This document shows positions 8,343 through 16,619 of a DNA stretch of 64,000 nt, piece by piece. The notes under the pieces are model-generated. The model ran no database searches and was not told the DNA's origin. It worked only from the letters and a program-made list of their open reading frames with translations. Each line of letters opens with the position of its first letter. Position 1 is the first letter of the stretch. Position numbers and translations under genes: made by a program. The stretch comes from Parcubacteria group bacterium M10-OD1-1. GTDB lineage: Bacteria; Patescibacteria; Paceibacteria; Moranbacterales; UBA2206. The stretch covers positions 1 to 64,000 of the forward strand of contig LSNL01000005.1 of the NCBI GenBank assembly GCA_003056145.1, in the 5' to 3' direction.

Positions 8343-8368
8343 GGAATTTAGGAGAGATATGATATAAT
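8341..8368 (+). promoter_or_regulatory. Leaderless-type promoter of the Asp-box lipoprotein gene
   Basis: TTGGAA (8341-8346), 16-nt spacer, extended -10 TGATATAAT ending at 8368. Only 6 nt (TATTCT) separate the -10 from the ATG at 8375, so transcription should begin at or next to the A of the start codon. Confidence 0.75.
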
Positions 8369-8374
8369 TATTCT

Positions 8375-9460
8375 ATGATTATCGGTAGAAGAATTTTAAT
8401 GACAATTATATTAGGGGCTGGAACTTTAATTTATTCTGGTTGTTCTTTGGCGCCTACTAATCAAAGTAATAATCAAACAGCTAAAATAACTTTATCTAAA
8501 AGTATCTGGAAATCTCAAGATGGCGGAAAAAAATGGCAAGTCAAAAATCAAGGAGAAGGAAAAATTAATTTTCAAGATTTAGATGTTCTTAGTTTAGCTA
8601 CTAATTCTAATGATGAAGATAATGTTTATGTGGGACTTAAGAAAGGAGGAATTCTAGAAACCGACAACGGAGGAGAAACTTGGCAGTCTTTAAATTTTCA
8701 ATCTACTAAAGTCTATGGCTTAGCCTTAAATCCAATTAATGGAAAAACTTTATATGCTAGTGGTGTTTGGCAAAAAACTGGTAAGATTTTTAAAACAGAC
8801 GATGGTGGAAAAAAATGGAAAGAAATATATACTAGTCCATCAGCTGGACCACTTGTAATTTCTATAACGATTGATAAAAAAAATCCTCGAATTATTTATG
8901 CAACAACTAGTGATAACGAAGCTATCAAAAGTTTAGACGAAGGAGAAACTTGGAAAAATATTTATCAAGCTAAATCGCCAATTTTAAAAATTAAGGTAGA
9001 TGCAATAAATGACCAACTTATTTATTTCATAACTGATCGGGGAAGTCTTTTTAGAAGCTATGATGCTGGCAAAAGTTTTAAAAATATAACTAAGCAAATC
9101 AATAAAATTTTTACTAACTTTACTAATAATCGTTTCAATATTTTAGTAGTTAGTGCCTCTCAAGCAAAACATCTTTATATCGCTGGTCACGGAGGTATCT
9201 TAGTTAGTAGTGATGCTGGTGAAAGCTGGAGTAAAATTCCTATTCTTACTAACGCCCAAGATTTTACAGTGAAAGCCTTAGCTATTAATCCTCATAATCC
9301 TCAAGAAATTATTTATGCAGCTTCCCGAGCTACTTATAAATCAACTGACGGAGGTAATAGTTGGTCAACTTTTCAATTTGATGTTAATAAATCAATTAAT
9401 GTATTACAATATAGTCCGGCTAATCCTCAAATAGTATTTTTGGGTTTAGCTAAAAAATAA
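8375..9460 (+). CDS. Asp-box (BNR) repeat beta-propeller lipoprotein
   Basis: 361 residues. The N terminus has a hydrophobic segment and a lipobox ending in YSGC (Cys23), so it is probably lipid-anchored outside the membrane. Seven S/T-x-D-x-G-x-x-W/F Asp-box repeats are spaced along the protein (SQDGGKKW, TDNGGETW, TDDGGKKW, SLDEGETW, SYDAGKSF, SSDAGESW, STDGGNSW), which predicts a sortilin/YCF48-like beta-propeller. Asp-boxes are structural, so they do not show sialidase activity, and the sialidase FRIP motif is absent. It probably binds a ligand or scaffolds an envelope complex. The mRNA looks leaderless, and frr follows 25 nt later. Confidence 0.85.
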   Translation: MIIGRRILMTIILGAGTLIYSGCSLAPTNQSNNQTAKITLSKSIWKSQDGGKKWQVKNQGEGKINFQDLDVLSLATNSNDEDNVYVGLKKGGILETDNGGETWQSLNFQSTKVYGLALNPINGKTLYASGVWQKTGKIFKTDDGGKKWKEIYTSPSAGPLVISITIDKKNPRIIYATTSDNEAIKSLDEGETWKNIYQAKSPILKIKVDAINDQLIYFITDRGSLFRSYDAGKSFKNITKQINKIFTNFTNNRFNILVVSASQAKHLYIAGHGGILVSSDAGESWSKIPILTNAQDFTVKALAINPHNPQEIIYAASRATYKSTDGGNSWSTFQFDVNKSINVLQYSPANPQIVFLGLAKK

Positions 9461-9485
9461 ATAATTATTATAAATAATAAAAACA

Positions 9486-10043
9486 ATGATCGATGAAGTT
9501 ATAAAGCAACAAAAAGAAAATTTTGAAAAAGTTATTACTTATTATAAAGAAGAATTAAATAAAATAAGAACTGGACGAGCTTCGGTAAATTTGGTAGAAG
9601 ATATTTCAGTTGATTACTATGGTTCAAAATCACCATTGAAACAAGTTTCTAGTATTTCCATTCCAGAAGCTAGAGTTATTTTAATTACTCCTTGGAGTAA
9701 GGACGATTTAGCTAATATTGAAAAAGCTATTAATGAATCTCAGCTTAATTTAAATCCTCTTAATGATGGGCAAGTTATTAGAATTAATTTACCCGCCTTA
9801 AACGAAGAGAGAAGAAGAGAATTAGTTAAGGTATTAAATCAAAAAACTGAAGAGGCTAGAGTCGTAGTGAGGAAGGTTAGAGAAACTGTTTTAGATAAAA
9901 TTCAGAAAATGGAAAAAGAAGGAGAGATTTCTGAGGACGATAAATTTTCAGGTAAAGAAAAAATTCAAAAAGTAGTAGATGGATATAATCAGAAAATTGA
10001 AGAGATAAGAGAGAAAAAAGAGGAAGAAATTATGATAGTTTAA
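9486..10043 (+). CDS. frr: Ribosome recycling factor
   Basis: 185 residues, the family's usual length. With EF-G it splits post-termination ribosomes. The long three-helix-bundle pattern is clear, with the conserved ELNKIRTGRAS region at residues 22-32, the strand segment VDYYGSKSPLKQVSSI, and IRINLPALNEERRRELVK near 100. It lies between the Asp-box lipoprotein and the site-2 protease gene. The frr-to-rseP nearness recalls the frr-uppS-cdsA-dxr-rseP order of other bacteria, with the middle genes absent here. No Shine-Dalgarno before the ATG. Confidence 0.97.
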   Translation: MIDEVIKQQKENFEKVITYYKEELNKIRTGRASVNLVEDISVDYYGSKSPLKQVSSISIPEARVILITPWSKDDLANIEKAINESQLNLNPLNDGQVIRINLPALNEERRRELVKVLNQKTEEARVVVRKVRETVLDKIQKMEKEGEISEDDKFSGKEKIQKVVDGYNQKIEEIREKKEEEIMIV

Positions 10044-10070
10044 ATTATTAAATAAATTACTAAATAAATT

Positions 10071-11210
10071 ATGTTTCTAGCCATCATTGTTTTTATTATT
10101 ATTTTGGGAGTTTTGGTTTTTGTACATGAACTAGGTCATTTTATAACAGCCAGAAGGAATGGTATTAAAGCGGAGGAATTTGGCTTTGGCTTTCCTCCTA
10201 GAATTTTTGGTTTTATTAAAGACGAAAAAACAGGAAAATATAAGTTTGTGCCTGGCAATAAAGAAATAAAATCACAACAAACCGTTTATTCAATTAATTG
10301 GATTCCTTTAGGAGGCTTTGTGAGAATAAAAGGTGAGAATGGAGGAAATAAAGAAGAGAAAGATAGTTTTGCTGGAAAATCTGCGTGGATTAGAATTAAG
10401 GTTTTAGCAGCTGGAGTAACAATGAATTTTATTTTAGCTTGGATTTTAATTTCAATCGTCTTTATGATTGGAGCGCCAGAAACAGTCGGCTTGGGAAGTG
10501 GCTCAACTAATTTAAAAATTCAAATTGCTAGTGTAGCTAATAATTCTCCAGCTAGTCTAGCTAAATTAGAAGTAGGAGATGAAATCTTTAAAACTCAAAA
10601 AAATTTAGCAGGAAAAAAAATAGATATTAAAGATATTAAAGATTTACAGAAATATATCAATACAAACAAAGGAAGGAAGATTGCTTTAACTATTAAAAGA
10701 GGAAATGAAAAAATGCAATTTGCTATAGTCCCGAGAATTAAGACACCTAAAAATCAAGGTTCGTTAGGGATTAGCTTGGTAGAAACTTCTTTAGTGAAAT
10801 ATTCTTGGTATAACGCTATCTGGACGGGATTAAAAACTACAGGAGAAATAACTTGGGCGATTTTAATAGCTTTTGGGGGAATAATTAAAGGTTTATTTTT
10901 AGGACAAGGAGTGGGGGCTGATGTAGCGGGGCCAGTTGGCATAGCGGTAATGACTAAGCAGGTGACTGAAATGGGAATTAGTTATATTTTACAGTTCGCG
11001 GCGTTGTTAAGTATCAATTTGGGAATTATTAATATTTTGCCGATCCCAGCCTTAGATGGAGGAAGAATTTTATTTATTCTAATTGAAAAGATTAAAGGTA
11101 GTCCAGTCAATCAGAAATTAGAACAAACTTTTCATACAGTTGGATTCTTAATTCTGATTCTTCTCTTAATAGTAGTTTCTTTTCGTGATGTCCTTCATAT
11201 TATTCACTAA
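10071..11210 (+). CDS. rseP: RseP-type site-2 zinc metalloprotease
   Basis: 379-residue intramembrane protease. The zinc motif HELGH is at residues 19-23 inside the first membrane helix. One PDZ domain follows (about 145-220, with ASVANNSPASLAKLEVGDEI). The third zinc ligand lies in the NILPIPALDGGRIL motif near residue 325, followed by the last membrane segment. E. coli RseP has two PDZ domains; this has one, as in many Gram-positive and CPR versions. It probably cleaves membrane-bound regulators or leftover signal peptides. It follows frr by 27 nt. Confidence 0.94.
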   Translation: MFLAIIVFIIILGVLVFVHELGHFITARRNGIKAEEFGFGFPPRIFGFIKDEKTGKYKFVPGNKEIKSQQTVYSINWIPLGGFVRIKGENGGNKEEKDSFAGKSAWIRIKVLAAGVTMNFILAWILISIVFMIGAPETVGLGSGSTNLKIQIASVANNSPASLAKLEVGDEIFKTQKNLAGKKIDIKDIKDLQKYINTNKGRKIALTIKRGNEKMQFAIVPRIKTPKNQGSLGISLVETSLVKYSWYNAIWTGLKTTGEITWAILIAFGGIIKGLFLGQGVGADVAGPVGIAVMTKQVTEMGISYILQFAALLSINLGIINILPIPALDGGRILFILIEKIKGSPVNQKLEQTFHTVGFLILILLLIVVSFRDVLHIIH

Positions 11211-11335
11211 AATTTTTATTGATTAAAAATTAATAAAAAAGAATTGTAAAATTTATTTATTGTTTTCGCAGTATTATTTTTGGTCTCATAAGAATTTATT
11301 AAAGGAATTGAAAAATAGCTTCTTAAAACTAGTTT

Positions 11336-11364
11336 TTGACAAGCAGAAGGTCTTAAAGTAGAAT
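11336..11364 (+). promoter_or_regulatory. Consensus promoter in the gap before mreB
   Basis: TTGACA (11336-11341), 17-nt spacer, TAGAAT (11359-11364). It is the only strong promoter I see in the 292-bp gap 11211-11502 and would give a leader of about 130 nt for the mre operon. The rest of the gap is AT-rich sequence without a recognisable element. Confidence 0.75.
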
Positions 11365-11502
11365 ATAGAAATACAGTCAAGCTATCAAAAATAGTTTAAG
11401 TTAGTAATGACTTAAAATTTTTGACTTAAAATTGAATAATAAAAGTAAGATACAATTAAGGACATTAACTAAGTAAAGATGTTGTTTTTTGTTTAAAATA
11501 GA

Positions 11503-12585
11503 ATGAAAAAAATTAAAAAAACTTTCAGAAAAGTAATAAAATTTTTTTTTGGTAATTTATCCAAAGATATTGGAATTGATTTAGGAACAGCTAATACATT
11601 AGTTTATGTTAAGGACGGTGGCATAATTATTAACGAACCGTCAGTAGTAGCTATTAATAAAAAAACGGGACAAGTTTTAGCTATTGGAAAAGAAGCAAAA
11701 CGAATGGTAGGGAAAACGCCAGGGCATATTGTAGCGATTAGACCGTTAGTGGATGGAGTAGTGAGCGATTTCGAGATTACAGAGCAAATGTTAAAATATT
11801 TTATTGATAAAGTATATAAAGATAGTTTTACTTTCTTCCCTAGGCCAAGGGTGGTAGTAGGTATTCCTTCTGATGTAACTGAGGTAGAGAAAAGAGCGGT
11901 TATTGAAGCAACTATTAATTCTGGAGCAAAAGAAGCTTATCTAATTGATGAGCCAATGGCAGCTGCTATTGGTGCGCGCCTACCAGTACAAGAAGCGGCT
12001 GGTAATATGGTGGTAGATATTGGAGGAGGAACCACCGATATTGCTGTTATTTCTTTAGGGGGAATAGTAGTCTCTCGGAACTTAAGGATTGCTGGTGATG
12101 AAATGAATGAAGACATTATTAAATATTGTCGGGATGAATTCAATTTGCTTATCGGAGAAAAAACTGCTGAAGATGTGAAAATTGCGATTGGAAGTGCTTG
12201 TTTTCAAGAAGAAAAATTAAAAAGGACAGTTAGAGGACGGGATTTAGTGTCTGGACTGCCAAAGGAAATTACTATCACTGATGAACAAGTTCGAGAAGCT
12301 CTTTCTAGATCAATTAGGATTATCATTACTAATATTAAAACGGCCATTGAGGAAACACCACCAGAATTAATATCAGATATTATGCAAAAGGGAATTATTC
12401 TAGCAGGAGGAGGAAGTTTAATTAGAGGTATTGACCGTTTAGTAGCCGACCAAACTGAAATGCCAGTAAGAATGATGGAGGATCCTTTAACGGCCGTAGT
12501 TCGTGGAACAGGAGTTGTTTTAGAGGACATTGAATCTCTAAAGGAGGTATTAGTTGAAAATCAGCATGAAAAATATTTACGTTAA
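11503..12585 (+). CDS. mreB: MreB rod-shape actin homologue
   Basis: 360 residues. MreB filaments guide lateral cell-wall synthesis. Actin-fold motifs are clear: GIDLGTANTLVYV (phosphate 1) near residue 25, DIGGGTTDIAVISLGG (phosphate 2) near 173, and ILAGGGSLIRGID (adenosine) near 303. The basic N terminus (KKIKKTFRKVIKFFFG) may bind the membrane. It is first in the mreB-mreC-mreD-mrdA operon, so this cell probably makes a cylindrical peptidoglycan wall. Confidence 0.97.
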   Translation: MKKIKKTFRKVIKFFFGNLSKDIGIDLGTANTLVYVKDGGIIINEPSVVAINKKTGQVLAIGKEAKRMVGKTPGHIVAIRPLVDGVVSDFEITEQMLKYFIDKVYKDSFTFFPRPRVVVGIPSDVTEVEKRAVIEATINSGAKEAYLIDEPMAAAIGARLPVQEAAGNMVVDIGGGTTDIAVISLGGIVVSRNLRIAGDEMNEDIIKYCRDEFNLLIGEKTAEDVKIAIGSACFQEEKLKRTVRGRDLVSGLPKEITITDEQVREALSRSIRIIITNIKTAIEETPPELISDIMQKGIILAGGGSLIRGIDRLVADQTEMPVRMMEDPLTAVVRGTGVVLEDIESLKEVLVENQHEKYLR

Positions 12586-12625
12586 ATTGATATTTATTCT
12601 GGAGGCTAATTTATATTAATTTTCT

Positions 12626-13432
12626 ATGCTAAAAAAATATTTTATTCTTAAGATTATAAAAATAAGTGGAATAGTAGCTATTTGCTTATTTTTAATTTTT
12701 TTAAATCCCCGTGGATTTTTTAAACCAGTTCGTCAAATATTTTTAGAGATAGCTTATCCTTTTCAAAAAACTTTTTATCTTGCTAGCGAAAAAGTGGGTC
12801 ATACTTTTGAATTTTTAAGTTCTATTTCTGATTTAAAACAAGAAAATGAAAGTTTAACAGCAAGAAATAACCAACTAACTTATCAAGTTACTCAATTAAT
12901 TAATGAGAAGAAAGAAAACGAAACTTTACGAGAGCAATTAAAATTAGCTCCTAGAAAACAACATAATTTAAAATCAGCTTGGGTTATTGCTCAAGCTTCT
13001 CAGGGAAGTGGTAGCTGGATTTTAATTGATACTGGAGCTAATGATGGTATTCAGATTGGCATGCCTGTCATCGTTTCAGACGGAATTTTAGTAGGAAAAA
13101 TTACAGCTGTAGAAAAAAATTCTTCCAAAGTCAGATTACTGACAGATTCTTTAAATGCAGTTAATGTTATTGATGCTGAAACTCAAGCCAAAGGACTTTT
13201 AAAAGGTCGGTATGGACTAGGTTTAATTGTGGGAATGGTGGAACAAACGGATGTTTTGAAAGTAGGAGATAATATTATAACTTCTGGATTAGGAGGAGGA
13301 ATGCCAAAAGGTTTATTAATTGGAAAAATTCAACAAGTTTCTAATACTGCTGATAAGCTTTTTCAGCAAGCCGTTATTATTCCTAAAGTTAAATATTCCA
13401 AACTAACAGTAGTTTTTGTTATTAAAAAGTAA
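12626..13432 (+). CDS. mreC: MreC rod-shape protein
   Basis: 268 residues: a cytoplasmic start, one membrane helix (about 11-28), a coiled coil (about 68-105, starting DLKQENESLTARNNQL), then the two beta-barrel subdomains typical of MreC, with GSWILIDTGANDGIQIGMPV near 130 and VGDNIITSGLGGGMPKGLLIG near 213. It links MreB to the extracytoplasmic wall synthases. It lies 40 nt after mreB and 21 nt before mreD. Confidence 0.95.
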   Translation: MLKKYFILKIIKISGIVAICLFLIFLNPRGFFKPVRQIFLEIAYPFQKTFYLASEKVGHTFEFLSSISDLKQENESLTARNNQLTYQVTQLINEKKENETLREQLKLAPRKQHNLKSAWVIAQASQGSGSWILIDTGANDGIQIGMPVIVSDGILVGKITAVEKNSSKVRLLTDSLNAVNVIDAETQAKGLLKGRYGLGLIVGMVEQTDVLKVGDNIITSGLGGGMPKGLLIGKIQQVSNTADKLFQQAVIIPKVKYSKLTVVFVIKK

Positions 13433-13453
13433 AAGACTAAAAATATTTTAATC

Positions 13454-13990
13454 ATGTACCAAAAAATATTATTAGTGATAATTTTTATATTGCTAGCTGT
13501 AATGCAAGTTTCTTTATTTCCTAATTTATTGCCTTATCAGATTACTCCTGATTTAGTTTTAATTGTTATAATAATCTGGGTAGCTAAACAGGGATTAAAA
13601 AAGGTTTGGCTTTGGTCAATAATAGCTGGTTTTATTTTAGATATTTTTACTTTTAGGCTTATTGGGATCAATATATTGGCTTTATTTATAATCGCTTGCG
13701 GTGTTGGATCATTAGCAAAACGATTTTTAACTGCTCAAAAAACGACGGCCTTTTTAGTAATTTTAGGTTTTGTAGAAGTAGGAACAATAGTTAATTTTTT
13801 TCTACTAAATATCTTCACTCTAAAAAATAGTTTTTTTTCGCTAAATAATTTTTTGGAGAGTTTATTCAACCCAACTATTCTAGCTTGGAAACTTTTATAT
13901 AACGCGGGATTATTTATAATCATTTTTTGGTTAATAAATAAAATAGAAAAAACCTTTCATTTAAATAGTGGTAAGTTATTAATCAAATAA
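13454..13990 (+). CDS. mreD: MreD rod-shape membrane protein
   Basis: 178 residues with five or six hydrophobic segments. The order TPDLVLIVIIIWVAKQG and the G-F-I-L-D-I-F pattern near residues 58-64 fit the MreD family, which has poor overall conservation. Its place between mreC and the PBP2 gene supports the call. It is an integral membrane part of the elongasome. Confidence 0.9.
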   Translation: MYQKILLVIIFILLAVMQVSLFPNLLPYQITPDLVLIVIIIWVAKQGLKKVWLWSIIAGFILDIFTFRLIGINILALFIIACGVGSLAKRFLTAQKTTAFLVILGFVEVGTIVNFFLLNIFTLKNSFFSLNNFLESLFNPTILAWKLLYNAGLFIIIFWLINKIEKTFHLNSGKLLIK

Positions 13991-14007
13991 AAATAGTCAT
14001 AGTTAAA

Positions 14008-15897
14008 ATGTGGAAAAAATTTTTTAATAAAAGAAGAGCTAATAAGGGTATTGAAATAGAAGACTCAATTATGACAGTGATGGAAGAGGAAAAGGCAGTG
14101 ATAGAAAAACCTTTTAAAAGAAGAGGAGCTTCTTTAATGTGGTATGGTATAATTTTAACTATTTTAATTTTAGCAGGGAGGGTCTTTTATTTAGATTTTT
14201 TTCAAGGAAATCATTATCAAAAAATAGCAAAAGGCAACAGGATAAAATCAGTCATTATTAAGGCTCCTAGAGGAATGATTTTAGATAAGTATGGGAAAGT
14301 ATTAGCTACTAATATTCCAAGTTTAGATGCTATTATTATTCCTAGCGAGTTACCTAAAAATTATCAGAAGAGAAAAAAAATGGCTGCTAAATTATCCGAA
14401 ATTTTAGGAATGAATTCTGGTAATGTAGAAATTATTTTTTCTGAAGAAAATCAGAAATCATTGAAACCGGTTCTGTTAAAAGAAAATATTGCCCAAGATC
14501 AAGCCTTGATAATTACTGCACAAGCGAATCAATTTCCTGGAGTTTTTATTGATAAAACAGCTATGCGATCTTATAATGATGGAATGATTTTTTCTACTTT
14601 TATTGGTTATGATGGAAAGATAACTAACCAAGAATTAAAAAATCATCCTAATTATATGATGACTGATTATATTGGAAAGGCAGGTTTAGAAAAAAGTTAT
14701 GAAAAAGAATTGAGAGGAATCTATGGAGCTCATCAAATAGAAATAGATTCTTTAGGTAATATTCAAAAGAATTTAGGTATTATTAATCCAATTCCTGGTG
14801 ATGATTTAATTTTAAATATTGATGAAAAACTACAAAAAAAGATTTACGACAGTTTAACTAATATTCTAAAAAAAAGTGGTACTAAAATAGCAGCTGCTGT
14901 AGCCATAGATCCTCGTAATGGAGGAGTTTTGGCGATGGTAAGTTTACCTAGCTATAATAATAATTGGTTTGCTCGAGGAATAACCAACCAAGAATATAGT
15001 TCTTTGATCACAGATAAAAGTTTGCCTTTATTAAATCGTTGTATCGCCGGTGAATATCCTCCAGGTTCTACTATTAAGCCAGGTATGGCAGCTGCTGCTC
15101 TTTCTGAGGGTATTATTACTCCATCTACAATTATTAGTGGATTAGGTGGAATGTTAAGAATTGGTCGATATCATTTTGGTGATTGGAGAGTTCATGGTCC
15201 TAGCGATGTCCGTTCAGCAATTGCTCAAAGTAATGATATCTTTTTTTATACAGTTGGAGGAGGCTATGGGAAGATTCAAGGGCTAGGAATGAATAAAATG
15301 AAAAAGTATGATAACCTTTTTGGTTTTGGGCAATTAACTGGTATTGATATTCCAGGTGAAGCTAAAGGATTTATTCCTGATGAAAAATGGAAAAAAGAAA
15401 AATTTGGTGAGCGTTGGTATATTGGGGATAGTTATCATTCAGTTATTGGTCAAGGTTATATTACTACAACACCTCTTCAGTTGGCTAATTATACAGCGAC
15501 TTTAGCCAATGGGGGAACTTTATATTCACCTAAAATTGTCAGTAGAATTAGAAAAAGTAATGGACAGGAAGAAATAATTAGCCCAAAAATTTTAAGAAGT
15601 AATTTTATTAAACCAAATATTATGAAAGTTGTGAGAGAAGGGATGAGAATGACAGTGACAGAAGGAACAGCGAGATCTCTTCAATCAGTGCCAGTTTCAG
15701 TGGCTGGTAAAACAGGAACAGCTCAGTTTGGGTCTCAAGGAAAAACCCACGCTTGGTTTATTTCATTTGCTCCTTATCAGCATCCAGTTATTGCAATGGC
15801 TGTTTTAGTAGCGGGAGTTGGTGAAGGAGCTTCTTATTCAGTACCAGTCACTAAAGAAGTTTATGACTGGTATTTTTCCTCTAAAAATCATCAATAA
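14008..15897 (+). CDS. mrdA: Penicillin-binding protein 2 (elongasome transpeptidase)
   Basis: 629-residue class B PBP. After a basic cytoplasmic start there is one membrane helix (about 46-65), a dimerisation/pedestal domain with RGMILDKYGKVLATN, and the transpeptidase domain. Active-site motifs: Ser354-x-x-Lys (STIK), SND near 408 and KTGTAQ near 568. It cross-links peptidoglycan during elongation and is sensitive to beta-lactams as a family. It is last in the mre operon, 17 nt after mreD. rodA does not follow here. Confidence 0.96.
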   Translation: MWKKFFNKRRANKGIEIEDSIMTVMEEEKAVIEKPFKRRGASLMWYGIILTILILAGRVFYLDFFQGNHYQKIAKGNRIKSVIIKAPRGMILDKYGKVLATNIPSLDAIIIPSELPKNYQKRKKMAAKLSEILGMNSGNVEIIFSEENQKSLKPVLLKENIAQDQALIITAQANQFPGVFIDKTAMRSYNDGMIFSTFIGYDGKITNQELKNHPNYMMTDYIGKAGLEKSYEKELRGIYGAHQIEIDSLGNIQKNLGIINPIPGDDLILNIDEKLQKKIYDSLTNILKKSGTKIAAAVAIDPRNGGVLAMVSLPSYNNNWFARGITNQEYSSLITDKSLPLLNRCIAGEYPPGSTIKPGMAAAALSEGIITPSTIISGLGGMLRIGRYHFGDWRVHGPSDVRSAIAQSNDIFFYTVGGGYGKIQGLGMNKMKKYDNLFGFGQLTGIDIPGEAKGFIPDEKWKKEKFGERWYIGDSYHSVIGQGYITTTPLQLANYTATLANGGTLYSPKIVSRIRKSNGQEEIISPKILRSNFIKPNIMKVVREGMRMTVTEGTARSLQSVPVSVAGKTGTAQFGSQGKTHAWFISFAPYQHPVIAMAVLVAGVGEGASYSVPVTKEVYDWYFSSKNHQ

Positions 15898-16042
15898 AAA
15901 TGGGGTTATTTGACATTTAATTTTTTTCTGTTAAACTTGTCATAATACTTAAAACCTAAAAAATTAAACGATAGATTGTATATTTTAGTAGAACTTTTTA
16001 ACTAAATGTTAAGCTAAAATATTTTTATTTAATTAAAAAAAT

Positions 16043-16498
16043 ATGACAAAATTTATAACGGAAGAAGGTTTAAAGAAAATTCAAACTGAGCTAGAAAATA
16101 GAAAAGTGAAAATGCGTCAATCAATTGCTAGTGCTATCAAAGAAGCAAAAGAACAAGGAGATCTCAGTGAAAATGCTGAATATAGTGAGGCTAAAAGACA
16201 ACAAGCTGAAAACGAAGCTCGCATCGCTGAATTAGAATTTATGTTAAAAAAGTCGGTAGTAGTAAAATATCAAAAATCTAATGAGAAGGTACAATTAGGT
16301 TCAAAAGTCAAAGTAGAATTTAATGGGGCAGAAATGGAATTTCAAATCGTTGGTTCTAATGAATCTGACCCAGCTAAGCAAAAAATTTCTAATGAATCGC
16401 CAATCGGTAAAGCTTTTATGAATAAAAATAAAGGTGATCAAATAAAAGTTGAAACTCCAGGAGGTAAAAATAGATATAAAATCTTAGAAGTAAGGTAA
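16043..16498 (+). CDS. greA: Transcription elongation factor GreA
   Basis: 151 residues, slightly short of the usual 158. GreA enters the RNA polymerase secondary channel and triggers cleavage of backtracked RNA. The coiled-coil start TEEGLKKIQTELENRK is clear, the tip carries the acidic pair in GDLSENAEYSEAK, and the C-terminal FKBP-like domain ends with GDQIKVETPGG. A single-gene unit with a strong terminator; no Shine-Dalgarno. Confidence 0.97.
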   Translation: MTKFITEEGLKKIQTELENRKVKMRQSIASAIKEAKEQGDLSENAEYSEAKRQQAENEARIAELEFMLKKSVVVKYQKSNEKVQLGSKVKVEFNGAEMEFQIVGSNESDPAKQKISNESPIGKAFMNKNKGDQIKVETPGGKNRYKILEVR

Positions 16499-16523
16499 TT
16501 TTTTCTTAACTTGTTTAATAGCT

Positions 16524-16561
16524 AAACAGCCAGACAATAAAAAAGGAGGCTGTTTTTTTTT
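16524..16561 (+). terminator. Intrinsic terminator after greA
   Basis: AAACAGCC at 16524-16531 pairs with GGCTGTTT at 16548-16555, followed by T's to 16561. Confidence 0.9.
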
Positions 16562-16619
16562 ATTGCTAATATTAAAATAATCTATTATAGTAAAGATATT
16601 AAGTGAATAAAATCTAATT

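Noticed and set aside
15905..15950. TTGACA before greA as a promoter
   Set aside because: The nearest good -10 (CATAAT) is about 25 nt away, too far for a standard promoter.
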